Position numbers and translations under genes: made by a program. A DNA stretch of 64,000 nt. Source: Puccinia triticina (Eukaryota; Basidiomycota; Pucciniomycetes; Pucciniales; Pucciniaceae). Below, one piece after another: positions 1 to 9,429 of the stretch. The notes below the pieces were generated by a model, which saw only the letters and a list, made by a program, of their open reading frames with translations, was not told where the DNA came from and searched no databases. Each line of letters starts with the position of its first letter. The first letter of the stretch is position 1. Where the stretch lies: the NCBI RefSeq assembly GCF_026914185.1, contig NC_070574.1:4182501-4246500 (forward strand). Direction: 5' to 3'.

Positions 1-300
1 GACATCGAGGGGAGGTGCTACTCCTCTCGATGACCGGTGTGTACCAGTCATCGAGGGGAAGTGCTACTCCTCTCGATGACCTGTCTTTACCGGCCATCGA
101 GGGGACTCACACCTCCTCGCGTTGACCGGTATACACCGGTCATCCAGAGGAGGTGTTATTCCCCTCGATGACCGGTGTGTACCAGTCATCGAGGGGAGGT
201 GCTACTCCTCTCGATGACCGGTGTGTACCTGACATCGAGGGGAGGTGCTACTCCCTCGATGACCGGCACAGACCGGTCATCAAGGGGAGATGTTACTGGT
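1..300. repeat. Hairpin minisatellite array (unit about 45 bp)
   Basis: Six or so imperfect units repeat here. Each has a self-complementary core: a block like CATCGAGGGGAGG, a short middle, then CCTCTCGATGACCGG, so every unit can fold into a hairpin. Units are joined by a TGTGTACC-type linker. The array runs off the left edge of the window. The same design with different stem sequences occurs at 5540-5760, 8340-8570, 30570-30986 and 32811-32910. No gene is seen; ORFs crossing it are products of the repeat. Confidence 0.85.
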
Positions 301-342
301 CACCGATAGGTTTTGGCTTTGGCCGGCGCGTTTCCTGCGTTT

Positions 343-486
343 TCTGTACATATTGGTGGTGGCGTTTGTTCCATGGCGGTGGCGTTTTTGCCATGGTAGT
401 GTTGGTCTGCGTTTGCTGTACATATCGGTGGTGGCGTTGGTTCCATGGCGGTGGCTTTTTTGCCATGGCAGTGTTGTTGTGGACGC
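343..486. repeat. Two-copy direct repeat, about 70 bp unit
   Basis: Two adjacent copies begin with CTGTACATAT at about 344 and 415 and share GGTGGTGGCGTT, TTCCATGGCGGTGGC and TTTTGCCATGG. They look like a local tandem duplication next to the hairpin array. No coding function is evident. Confidence 0.75.
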
Positions 487-494
487 GGTGGCAA

Positions 495-780
495 GTCCAA
501 CTCGAAGCCAGAGGCCTGCGGGCTCGGGTATATAAGACCGCGAGCTGGCCAGTCAGATTCTCCCCCCAGCCGCATCCGTTTTGTCTGTAATTCCAGCTGG
601 CGGTGCGTCTCACGCTCTCCCGCTGCTGCTTTTGCATTTGCACAGCCTGGGGGGTTAAAGAGCTGGCCCCCACTTAGCAGATTGCCACCGCGCTGCTGGG
701 GGCCTTCCTTACATACTGTTTGACCCATCCGGTGAGTTGGGCGGCAGTATGGGCCTGGGTGCAGCAGCTTCGGCTGGTGT
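495..780 (+). promoter_or_regulatory. TATA-containing, possibly LTR-derived segment
   Basis: A clean TATA box (GGTATATAAGACC at about 525) is followed by a pyrimidine-rich stretch and TTTGTCTGTAATTCC, a layout resembling the U3/R part of an LTR or a Pol II promoter. No matching second LTR, TSD or downstream intact ORF was found, so the nature of the segment is open. Confidence 0.25.
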
Positions 781-984
781 TGGGCTAGGTTGTGTTTTTT
801 GCAGAGGCTTTCCTCAGATAGGGGAAGCCTTTTTTGCTTTTGTGTGATTAAAAGATAGGGAAAACCCTTTCTTTGTTGTTTTGTGGATAAAAAATAGGGG
901 AAACCCTTGAATTTTTTTCCCACAAAACTCTGGTTTTAATAGACTTGGATTTGAATGTGCTTATATAGAAGTTTTCCTTCACAC

Positions 985-2879
985 CTTCACACTTGAACAG
1001 AAACTCAACACAAAGTTTACGCTCATCCACAATGTGTGGACAACAAAGGGCAATCGGTTTGCCTTCATTGGTGCTGCAGTGGCTTACATTGACTTGGAAT
1101 GGAATTACGTGGTCCGTCATCTGGCCCTCAAAATGATACCGAGGAAGCACCACGGGCATCTACTAGCCCGTCCAATCGCCGCTCTCCTTAATAAAGGAGA
1201 TCTACACAAGAAGATGCTGGCTCAGACGACTGATTCTGGCTCAAATAATAATACCATGGTGAGTACCATGTATCAGCTACTCAAAAATAATAACCCAACT
1301 AAGCAATCCAAACACGTGTGGGACCCAGCTACCATGCACATTTGATGTGTCTGCAATAAGCTAGCCTTGATTGTGAATTTGGGCTTGAATGCTTTGTCTC
1401 TTAAAACATTGCCTCCTGGGAAGGCAAAGGAATTGGTCCTTGGTTTCTTCCCTGTGCTTGGAAAGGTCCTGGAGGAGGATGAGACTGAATTTACTGAGGC
1501 CGCTCCGGAAGTCAAACAATCCCCCAATCCACAGACAACCTCAGTTGAACTTGAACAAGAAGATGATGATGAAGGTTGGGAAAGCAACTATGGCAACGCT
1601 GATGAGCTTTTGGACAATGAGCCTGCTGCTTCTGAAAATGCAAATCAGGCCAATTCCGCCCCCAAAACCGCGGCCAACACTGCTAGTCAAAGCCAACACA
1701 CAAAGACTGCAAAGCTCAAAGAACTTGTCACCAAACTAGATGTTGTCATCAAGCAAATCACTTGTTCTGCGGCCCAGCGGGCAAATTTCGATCGGGTGGC
1801 AAAAGAAATGAATGTGAAGGTAGCCCCACTGATTGCCGGCTATGGGATCCAATGGAACATCAAGTACCAGAGCCATTGGAAAGCCATTGATGCGCGGGAG
1901 GTTATCAACCGGTTGCTCAAGGAAGACCAGGGACCAAACCAGCCTGGGTACTTTGATGATGTTTTCTTCCGACCTCGCAACTGGATTGAGATTGAAAATC
2001 TCAACTGTGAACTGGAGGTGTGTACACATCTCCTTGAATCACATCAAAACCACATTGTAACTCACCTGTTTTGTTTTTGTTAATCTTACCTCGCAAATGG
2101 AGGGTAATTCATCAACTGGTGCCCATGTACTCCCAAAGTACCTAGAGCTCAAGTACCAGCTTTCCAAAAAGCTAAGTCGCTCCAAGGAAGATGATGCATT
2201 ATATCCGATGTTCTACGCAATGCTTGTGAAGGTTGATAAATATTTGGACGAAGCAATGGCCTGCGAGACCCTGGTCCTGGCCACAATTCTGCATCCCTGC
2301 TACCGCATGCACATCTTTGAGCTTGTCTTTGGAACGGAGGGAAGTGAGGTGGCTGACTGTCTCAAGTTGCTGAATCAACAATTTTAAATCTATAAGCAGC
2401 ATCAAAAGGCCAACACTCAGCCCGCCACAGATTCCAAAGTTGTGGAGATTGAAAGGCCGCCCACCGCCGAGCCTCAGTCACTCATGGCTTGCCTTGCGTT
2501 GAGGATGGCGAAGACACCAACCCCGCATGAAGATGAGATCAAAGCATACTTGAAGGCTGATTTATCCTTCCAGAACGACACCATTGACCATAAATCTACA
2601 CCATTACGGTGGTGGAAGACACATGCAAACACATACCCAGCTCTCTCCCAGATGGCTCAAGCGTATTTGGGAGCATCTGGGAGCTCCTGCGCTGTTGAGC
2701 GCCTCTTCTCAGCGGCAGCAGACGTATGTACCAGTGCCCGGGGGCGCTTACTCCCGTCAACCATGTCACGCTGTGTAAGCAGCATGATGTGGCTTTGCGA
2801 GGAGGTGCCTCTCACTGGAGCTTTTGAGGAGGCGGGAATTGCAATCAATGCTTTGGTTCCCTCAAACAAGAAAAAATAG
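985..2879 (+). pseudogene. Broken hAT-superfamily transposase
   Basis: This is the remnant of a cut-and-paste DNA transposase. It reads in one frame from about 985 to 2083, then continues in another frame from about 2097 to 2879. The last part carries the hAT dimerisation signature (SGSSCAVERLFSAAADV followed by LLPSTMSRCVSSMMWL). The middle has the usual acidic linker and the ATILHPCYRM segment expected before the dimerisation domain. There is an in-frame TGA at 1343-1345, directly before CVCNKLALIVNLGLNAL, and an in-frame TAA at 2385-2387. The frame change near 2020-2096 may be an intron starting at GTGTGTACAC or an indel. The N-terminal zinc-finger part is missing, and no terminal inverted repeats were identified. 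The element is non-autonomous as it stands. Confidence 0.85.
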
Positions 2880-2887
2880 ATTTCCTT

Positions 2888-3161
2888 TCCCTGTCTTGCT
2901 GTCATAATTGCACGTTATCCATAACAAAATTATGCGCCGGTTGTCTGATAACGTAGTAAATTTAGATTTTCACCCTTGGATAAAGTAAAAAGCACCCCAA
3001 AAAAACTAAGAAAATTTTCTGTTACTGTAACTGTTTCCGTGTTACGCGTAACTTGTAGATAACTGAGAAAATCACGTTACGTTAGCGCTACTTTAGCATT
3101 ATCCGTAACGTAAAGACCCTTTGTTGGCACTACCAACCAACCACCCAGCTAGCTGCCACAA
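2888..3161. other. Non-coding flank of hAT remnant
   Basis: AT-rich sequence with repeated GTTAC/GTAAC words (for example GTGTTACGCGTAACTTG and CGTTACGTTAGCGC). It may contain the 3' end of the hAT element, but no clear terminal repeat or 8-bp duplication could be assigned. Confidence 0.4.
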
Positions 3162-3246
3162 GTGTCTGTAGCCTAGTTGGTAAAGGCAGCACTCTAGTAT
3201 GTGTCTCAGCATAGCTGAGGTCACAAGTTTGAATCTCACCAGACAC
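3162..3246 (+). ncRNA. tRNA-like SINE head or tRNA pseudogene
   Basis: The 85-nt segment has a 7-bp acceptor-like stem (GTGTCTG with CAGACAC). An A-box match (TAGCCTAGTTGG) forms a GCC/GGC D-stem, and GTTTGAATC is a B-box match with one change from consensus. A hairpin CTCAGC-ATA-GCTGAG sits where a long variable arm would lie. The anticodon stem and T stem pair poorly, so it is unlikely to be a working tRNA. A Pol III-promoted SINE head fits better. A second A-box/B-box unit with the same start (CTGTAGCCTAG) lies at 28262. Confidence 0.5.
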
Positions 3247-4433
3247 ATCTTCATTTTACAGTCTCTACAGATCTTGAGGATTGGATCTTGAGATCTTGAG
3301 GAGAAAGAAGGAATCTTGATGTCTTCATGGATGTGAGAGGGGATCTTGAGGTGAGACTTGACTTTCTTCAGGCTGACTGGGTCTTGATGCTTGCTGATCT
3401 TTGTAAGCTCAGAAACAGAGCTTCACTGATTGTGGGGTTTGGTCTTGGAAGGCACGGGATGGGCACGGTACAAGGTCTAGCCTTGGAGGGGAAACTTCTG
3501 GAACCTAACTAGGGATGCATTGCAAGCTAGTCCAGGGGAAGTGTCAGTACTTCCCTCTATATACAACAAGAGGTGGAAAGAAAGAAGAGAAGGGGAAAGG
3601 AGGGAGAATGATGGGTGCTCACCTAGTCCAGCGGAAGTGTCAGTACTTCCCTGCTGGACTAGGAGGACATGGGCCAACACGGACTAAGAACTCAATCCAA
3701 GGTGGTTTGGTGACACCCTTGTGACTCCTTTGGTGAGATTGTAGAACGCAAGCTCACAAAATCACAATCTTGCTGGCAGCAGCAGTGGGAATGCTTTTGA
3801 CTAGCGGACAACCAAATGGGCCACCACATCCACCCACCACTTGGAGTCTGTACCCAGACTCCTTCGACATTCCTTGTGGCCAGAGAGAGAGAGATCTGAA
3901 AAAAAAGGGAAACGAAAAAGACGGGCCCCGCGGATGGCTCACAAGCGTGGCTAAAGTAGAGCTTACGAGATGACGGTAGTATCTAACCAAGGTGCATACT
4001 TAAGAAGGGGACTTCCTTCTGGTCTGAAATGCCCCCACAAGAATAACCAGATTGGAGATGATGGGGATGATTGTGAGTTGTTTGAACAGGAGGCAAACGA
4101 TGCAAAAGCTCAGAAGTGGTCAGATCAGAAAGCTCGGACAGAGTTGAGTTGGATAATGGAGACAAAACTGGGATCTGGATGGGAAGATTGGAGAGTGTTG
4201 GAGACATAGGATTCAAGGAATCAGAAAGTTTGCAGCAGGTCTCTTCTGAAGGGAAAGGATCCAAAAGAGTTGGGTTAGTGGGCAATGATAAGAGATTGGG
4301 AGTCAAAGCAGGGAATCAAGGTGAAGTAGAGATCAAAGAAAAGTCTGAGGTCGTCAAGGAAAGAGGATCAAATAGTGGGGAGGGGGGAAAAGGACTTCAA
4401 CAAGCTTGAGTTTTTGGGGGGGCTTGTGTCATG
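3247..4433. other. Repeat-derived non-coding stretch
   Basis: Contains AGATCTTGAGG-type short repeats just after the tRNA-like head (possible SINE body), two copies of GGAAGTGTCAGTACTTCCC (about 3537 and 3632), and a purine-rich strand up to 4400. The last 35 bases before the MITE (GCTTGAG...GCTTGTGTCA) match sequence just upstream of the gene at 17478, so they belong to the gene fragment described at 4868. No intact gene seen. Confidence 0.5.
3622..3663. repeat. 42-bp near-perfect palindrome
   Basis: CCTAGTCCAGCGGAAG and its mirror CTTCCCTGCTGGACTAGG enclose TGTCAGTA. A half-related copy lies at about 3530-3560. Confidence 0.75.
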
Positions 4434-4435
4434 TA

Positions 4436-4865
4436 CAGCCATTCCAAAAAATCTTGGATGCTTTGGAGGGAATTCCCAGTGGAAATTCCTATGGGATTTT
4501 CCAACTTTGTATGCAATCAAGTGACAAGGTTGGACATTTTGATCTATATCAAAATCAGGCAAGCTCAATCATAGACTTCTGATTGGTTTTCCCGGATTTT
4601 GATTCCAGAATAAGAATCCTTGACCAATTTTCACCCTGGACTCCCATTTGAATGAATGCACCAGGGGGTCATGGTGCCGGTCCCCCCAGCGGCCTGCATT
4701 TTTTTCACTACCAAACAGCACCACCAATAGCAACAGTGCTTGCAGCCTCAGGGATGAATATCCATCTTTCAAACCTTGTTGTTGGATACACACAGGTTGG
4801 AAAATCCAGAAAGAATTTCTGCTGGAAATTCCTTCCAAAGAAGCCAAGGTTTTTTGGATTGGCTG
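4436..4865. mobile_element. MITE with about 115-bp imperfect inverted ends
   Basis: The ends begin CAGCCATTCCAAAAAATC and close with GATTTTTTGGAATGGCTG-like sequence on the other side (CCAAGGTTTTTTGGATTGGCTG). Inverted similarity continues inward through GGAATTTCCACTGG and TTGGAAAATCC. TA flanks both ends (4434-4435 and 4866-4867), consistent with a 2-bp target duplication. No transposase is encoded. It is inserted inside a decayed copy of sequence found intact at 17.4 kb, which helps confirm both boundaries. Confidence 0.8.
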
Positions 4866-4867
4866 TA

Positions 4868-4983
4868 AGTAGACTGTATGTAGGCCAGCTACAACAACCA
4901 ACATCTCTTTTGCCATGGCCAACAGTTAACTTGAAATCACTCCACTCCCCGCACAGGATATTGCAATTGCTGACCCAATCAAA
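4868..4983 (+). pseudogene. Decayed copy of first exon of the 17478 gene
   Basis: This segment aligns with about 17436-17550: the 5' flank, the ATG and most of exon 1 of the Qng1-like gene. Shared blocks include CTACAACAACCAACA, CCACTCCCCGCACAGGATAT and ATCAAAGCCAG. Similarity stops at the end of CAAAGCCAG. Nearly every CpG of the intact copy is TpG, CpA or TpA here. A short upstream part of the same copy lies left of the MITE (about 4400-4433). It is a fragment without coding potential. Confidence 0.8.
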
Positions 4984-5289
4984 GCCAGAAAAACCTTGAA
5001 TGCAAGGTTTTCCTAAATTTTGGTGAAAAGTTTAATTTTTGGTTAAGTGCATGATGAAAACGGAAAAATTGCAAAAAATCCAACAGTTCTGCAAAAGACA
5101 ATTGATCCATCCTTCTTACCCCTTTGTTCTACACGCTGACTGCTCATTAGTGGTCCCAACCTCCATAAGAAACTTGGCTTTTGCAAAGATCTAGATTTGA
5201 TAAAAGGCGCTTGTGAAGCCCCCCTTGACACTGGGTCTTCACACAAGGGGTGATAGGATCACCTAACCCTAACCCCCTGCGGACACAAG
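4984..5289. other. Non-coding spacer
   Basis: No gene, hairpin or repeat of note is visible in this roughly 300-bp stretch apart from short AT-rich runs. Confidence 0.4.
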
Positions 5290-5291
5290 TA

Positions 5292-5962
5292 TGGTGTTGC
5301 AAGCATGTCTGGGCACATACCCAACTCCCGCTTGGCCGGATGCCTCCGGGGGTTGGGTATGTGCCCAGCGGGCTTGATTGGGCAGGTTGCGCGGGGTGCA
5401 GAGCTTGGCACACAGCCAAGTCCCGCTTGGCCGAGATCAAACTCTGCGCCAATGGGATCTGTGACTTGGCATGCAACACACCAGCCCTCTTCTCTGCCTG
5501 GAAAGGCAAGAACAACGTGCCCTTGAGGAGGGGAAACGTTCTCCCTTCTCGACATCGCACATTGGACATCGACAAGGGAGCTTTGCCTTCTCGATGGTCG
5601 GTCTGTAGGCTGGTCATTGGGGAGGAAAAACTCCCTTTGCGGTGGGCAATACTAAGTCTTGTATTGATCATCAAGAAGGGAGTCTTCCCTTCTTGATGAC
5701 CGGTTTGTAGACCAACCATCAAGGAGGGAAACTTCTCTCCCTGATGGCCGGCACAGGGTTTGGTGTGCGTGGCACCCTTGCTTGAAATTGGCTCAGAGGG
5801 GCTTTGTGCCGAACCCCATGCACTTTGCAATATGCCAAGCGGGGGTTGGGAGTGTGCCAGGCGGGCTTGAGGATCGGCCAAGCGGGCTTTAGGGTTGGCC
5901 ACGCGCGCTTGGCCTTTTTTTGGGCAAACTTTGGTGAGTGCCCAGACAGGCTTGCAACACCA
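5292..5962. mobile_element. TA-flanked MITE, copy 1 (671 bp)
   Basis: The ends are inverted copies of TGGTGTTGCAAGC followed by TGTCTGGGCAC, flanked by TA at 5290-5291 and 5963-5964. A second copy in the opposite orientation lies at 8138-9328. The interior contains GGGTATGTGCCCAG/CTGGGCACATACCC-type palindromes, CGCTTGGCC repeats and, at about 5540-5760, three or four hairpin units of the CATCAAG/CTTGATGACCGG type seen at the start of the window. ORFs across it are in conflicting frames and are not credible genes. Confidence 0.85.
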
Positions 5963-5964
5963 TA

Positions 5965-7450
5965 CTTGGACTCAACCCCGCGCTTCCCTACACGGGGGAC
6001 GCAAAATTTCAAAAGATATCTGAATCAACCTTGGAAAATCTTTGAATTCCCCACCAGCGGGAAGGGACGTCGCGGACCCTGGTTGTACTGAAAACCAAAG
6101 GAGCTTCAAAGTGAGATCTGGGAGTCCTTTGAATGCTGTTTGGAGTTTGTCCGGAGGAAAATTATCCTTTGAGTTTTCCCCAAAAGGCCCATTGAGATGG
6201 ATTTGGATGTAATTCGAAGCAGATTTGAAGAACATGAGACTTCGGATGCTCTTTGAGTGTGGACTTGGAAAAATACTCAAAAGATGTTTGAGGGCCCTTT
6301 GTTTGAAGAATATTTAAATGGGGACCCATCAGACCCGTCTCAAATGCTGCTCGGCCCGGCCCGTTTGAAGTATAGACCTGGCTCAAATGCTGCTTGGGGA
6401 TTGGCCCTGGCCTCATATTTTGGTTGGGTGGCATGTGTAATGAATGGGCTCTTATTTCATTATCAGCTAGTTAAACTATGTACATGATATGTGTTTTGTG
6501 AAGAGAAATGTAATACAGGAGGTGAGAGTGAAGAAGGAGACAAGAGTGCCATCCTCTATGAGCTGGGTTTCTTCATCAAGACGGATACCTCGGCGGCCCG
6601 GTTGCTGCTGATGCTACCGCAGGCAGTCAAGGGCAATGTTTGGATGGCACTCGCCGCCGGTTGATCCTCATGCAGACAATCGATTGATTGCGGGTGTTTG
6701 GCAGCAGTTGATCAATGGCTCTCCGACGAAGTGCATATGCCTCTGAGGAAGGGGTCGGCACGTGTTAAACTTTTGGGGGATTGGGCGAAGAGAGTCAGAG
6801 AGTGAGTGGTGACTTACCAAGAGTCTTCATTTGTTTCACCTCTCACTTTGGCTTCTATCTTGATGTAGTTGAATGCCAAGGCCAAGCTCTCTAACTGTGC
6901 CCTCTCTCTCCCTGTTCCTCAAGAGCCCCCGCAGAAAAATCAATCAGCCAGCTGTTTGGTCTGAGACACAAGCCAAGAAGAATGGAGGGACGTATATCTC
7001 AAGGCACAAGGGGAGATAGTGGTTGCAGGGCCATGGGAGGACTGTGAGATTGACTGAACATGAGGCTCTGAGGCCACAGGTGAGGCCCAGGATGATCATG
7101 ACCAGGGAGGAATGTTTGAGATGAACATCTCCACTTGGATTAAATGTCATAAGGTGCTGTGCAACCCGCAGTCCTCCTCTTGTGGATCTCCAAAAGCCTT
7201 TCGGAGTGGATATGTAGCATCCGGAGGGGCTCCGAAGGCACTCCAAACCTTGTTGGGAGGTCAAGGTTCCACCTCCGGAGGGCCTTTGGAGTGGACAACA
7301 TTCAAAGGGCCTTTGAGGGCTCCATCTCCGGAGGGCCTTTGAAGTGGATAGCATCCAAAGGGCCTCCAAGGGCACTCCAAACCTCCTTGGGAGGCCAGGG
7401 TTCCAACTCCAAAGGCCCTTTTGAGTGGATAGCATCCGGAGGGCCTCCGG
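5965..7450. other. Non-coding stretch with short repeats
   Basis: From 5965 to 7150 no gene or clear element is visible; there are weak repeats of TTTGAAGAA/TTTGAGTG type around 6090-6330. From about 7165 to 7450 there are imperfect tandem repeats built from TCCGGAGGGCCTTTGGAGTGG, GGATAGCATCC and TTGGGAGGYCARGGTTCCA words. They end directly at the TA target of the foldback element at 7453. Confidence 0.5.
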
Positions 7451-8137
7451 TATGTTGTTGCTGATGTCAGCAGATGATGGAAGCCGGCCCTCCACTGATT
7501 TGCGTGGATCAAATTTGCCTGGGGACGGATTTGCTCACTGACGTACATATTTACAGCATGTCCAAGTAAGGTTGCGACTTTGGCCGCAAAAATCAAAAAG
7601 TTTGCATGCGCTCGCAGAAGCCTGTGCGCACGGCCTAATCCCGGTGACCCCCGGGGGGGCGCAACAAGGCGTGAGGCGGCGGGCCGGCTGGATTGGATCA
7701 CCACAGCAATCCAGCAACAGCAGTGATCCACTCCCCACAACACCTCGGCTTTGGATCAGGACTGTTTCCACAGCTTGGTAAGTCCCTCAGGCCCGTCACC
7801 GAGCCACAGTAGTTCTTGGCCAACAGGGGTACCTCTCCTACTGCCAGCGGAGGCAGGGGGACGCTATCACTAGCGTATGTAGCGTCAGAGCCCAGTTGAG
7901 GGACTTACCAAGATGTGGAAACAGTCCTGATCCGAAGCCAAGGTGTTGTGGGGAGTGGATTGCTGTGGTGATCCAATCCAGCTGGCCCGCCGCCTCACGC
8001 CTTGTTGCGGGGCACCCCCGGGGGTCCCCGGGATTCAGCCGTGCACGGACTGCGCACAGGCTTCTGCGAGCGCATGCAAACTTTTTGATTTTTGCGGCCA
8101 AAGTTGCAACCTTACTTGGACATGCTGTAAATATGTA

Positions 8138-9328
8138 TGGTGTTGCAAGCCTGTCTGGGCACTCACCAAAGTTTGGCCAAAAAAAGGCCAAGCGCGCGTG
8201 GCCAACCCTAAAGCCCGCTTGGCCAATCCTCAAGCCCGCCTGGCACACTCCCAACCCCCGCTTGGCATATTGCAAAGTGGGCGGGGTTTGGCACAAAGCC
8301 CCGCTGGGCCAATTTCAAGTGAGGGTGCCACGCACGCCAAACGCTGTGCCGGCCATCAAGGAGAGAAGTTTCCCTCCTTGATGGTCGGTCTACAAACCGG
8401 TCATAGAGAAGGGAAGACTCCCTTCTTGATGATCAATACAAGTATTGCCCACCGTGAAGGGAGTCTTTCCTCCCCGATGACCAGCCTACAGACCTACCAT
8501 CGAGAAGGCAAAGCTCCCTTGTCGATGTCCAATGTGCGATGTCGAGAAGAGAGAACGTTTCCCCTCCTCAAGGGCACGTGTCAGGTTTCCAGTTTCTCCG
8601 CTCACAATTCTCTTCCCTTCCTCTCTGGCCACGTGGCCCCGTCTCCTGTATGGCCAAGTGGCCCTGTCTCCTGTATGTCCAAGTGGCCCTGTCTCCTGTA
8701 TGGCCAAGTGGCCCTGTCTCCTGTCTTGTCCTGTAGTCACTTGTCCAGCTTAGCTGGACAAAACCCTGTTCCTGTCCCCTGTCCCCTGTCCCCTGTTCCT
8801 GTCCCCTGTCCCCTGTTCCTGTCACCTGTCCTGATTTGTTTGGCCGAGTGGCCATGACTTGTCTCCTGTTCCCTGTCACCTGGCCTGTCCCCTGTTATTG
8901 TTGTTAGGCCCCCCCTTTGGATCTTGCTGGGGGGCTCTCTAGTTGTTTGGCTAAAGTCCGCTCCTCGGACATGAAATAAAAAGTATCGAGTCTGAGCAAT
9001 TTTCATCCAGAGCCACCTTTGGCAGCTCCTTGTTCCTGTTCTCTTTCACCCAAGAACAGTCCCCCCCTTCATCGCCTCCTCCTGTTGAGCTGAAATCCTA
9101 ACAGCACGTTGTTCTTGCCTTTTAAGACAGAGACGAGGGCTGGCGTCTCATGACCGGCGTGTTGCCATCGGCCCAGAGCTTGATCTCGGCCAAGCGGGAC
9201 TTGGCTGTGTGCCAAGCTCTGCCCCCCGCGCAAGCTGCCCGATCAAGCCCGCTGGGCACATACCCAACCTCCGGAGGCACTCGGCCAAGCGGGAGTTGGG
9301 TATGTGCCCAGACGCGCTTGCAACACCA
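8138..9328. mobile_element. TA-flanked MITE, copy 2, interrupted by solo LTR
   Basis: This is the same family as 5292-5962, in inverted orientation, with the same TGGTGTTGCAAGC ends and TA at 8136-8137 and 9329-9330. Without the 525-bp LTR and one 5-bp duplication it would be about 661 bp, close to copy 1. Its empty site is preserved in the unbroken left arm of the host foldback element at about 7545, where the two flanks meet with a single TA. Confidence 0.85.
8579..9103. mobile_element. Solo LTR (525 bp) with 5-bp target duplication
   Basis: The element starts TGTCAGG and ends CCTAACA (TG...CA ends). It is flanked by GCACG at 8574-8578 and 9104-9108. The empty site is visible in copy 1 of the host MITE (about 5515-5525), where the flanks join with a single copy of the motif. 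The interior has tandem CCTGTCTCCTGTATGGCCAAG units (8640-8730) and CCCCTGT repeats (8770-8820). GAAATAAAAAG near 8975 may serve polyadenylation. No internal retroelement sequence remains, so it probably arose by LTR-LTR recombination. Confidence 0.85.
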
Positions 9329-9429
9329 TACGTCAGTGAGCGAATCCGTCCCCGGGCGAATTTGATCCGCGCAAATCAGTGGAGGTCCGGCTTCCATCAT
9401 CCGCTGACATCAGCAACAACATATGTGCT

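Larger units (their letters stand above)
7453..9421. mobile_element. Large foldback element, TA-flanked, nested host
   Basis: The ends are inverted copies of TGTTGTTGCTGATGTCAG, with TA at 7451-7452 and 9422-9423. The left arm (7453 to about 7795) pairs with a right arm made of about 7905-8135 plus 9331-9421; the right arm is split by a later insertion at 8138-9328. The arms share ATGATGGAAGCCGG, GGACGGATTTGCTCACTGACGTA, TTGCATGCGCTCGCAG and GGATTGGATCACCACAGC-type blocks. About 110 bp lies between the arms. No transposase is present. Confidence 0.8.

Noticed and set aside
1..300. CRISPR-like array (regular repeats at the left edge)
   Set aside because: The spacers are not unique, the units are self-complementary throughout, the genome is eukaryotic and no cas genes are present. 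It is a minisatellite.
3754..4409. Overlapping ORFs on both strands at 3.75-4.4 kb
   Set aside because: They are purine-rich sequence read on both strands; no splice structure or recognisable family.
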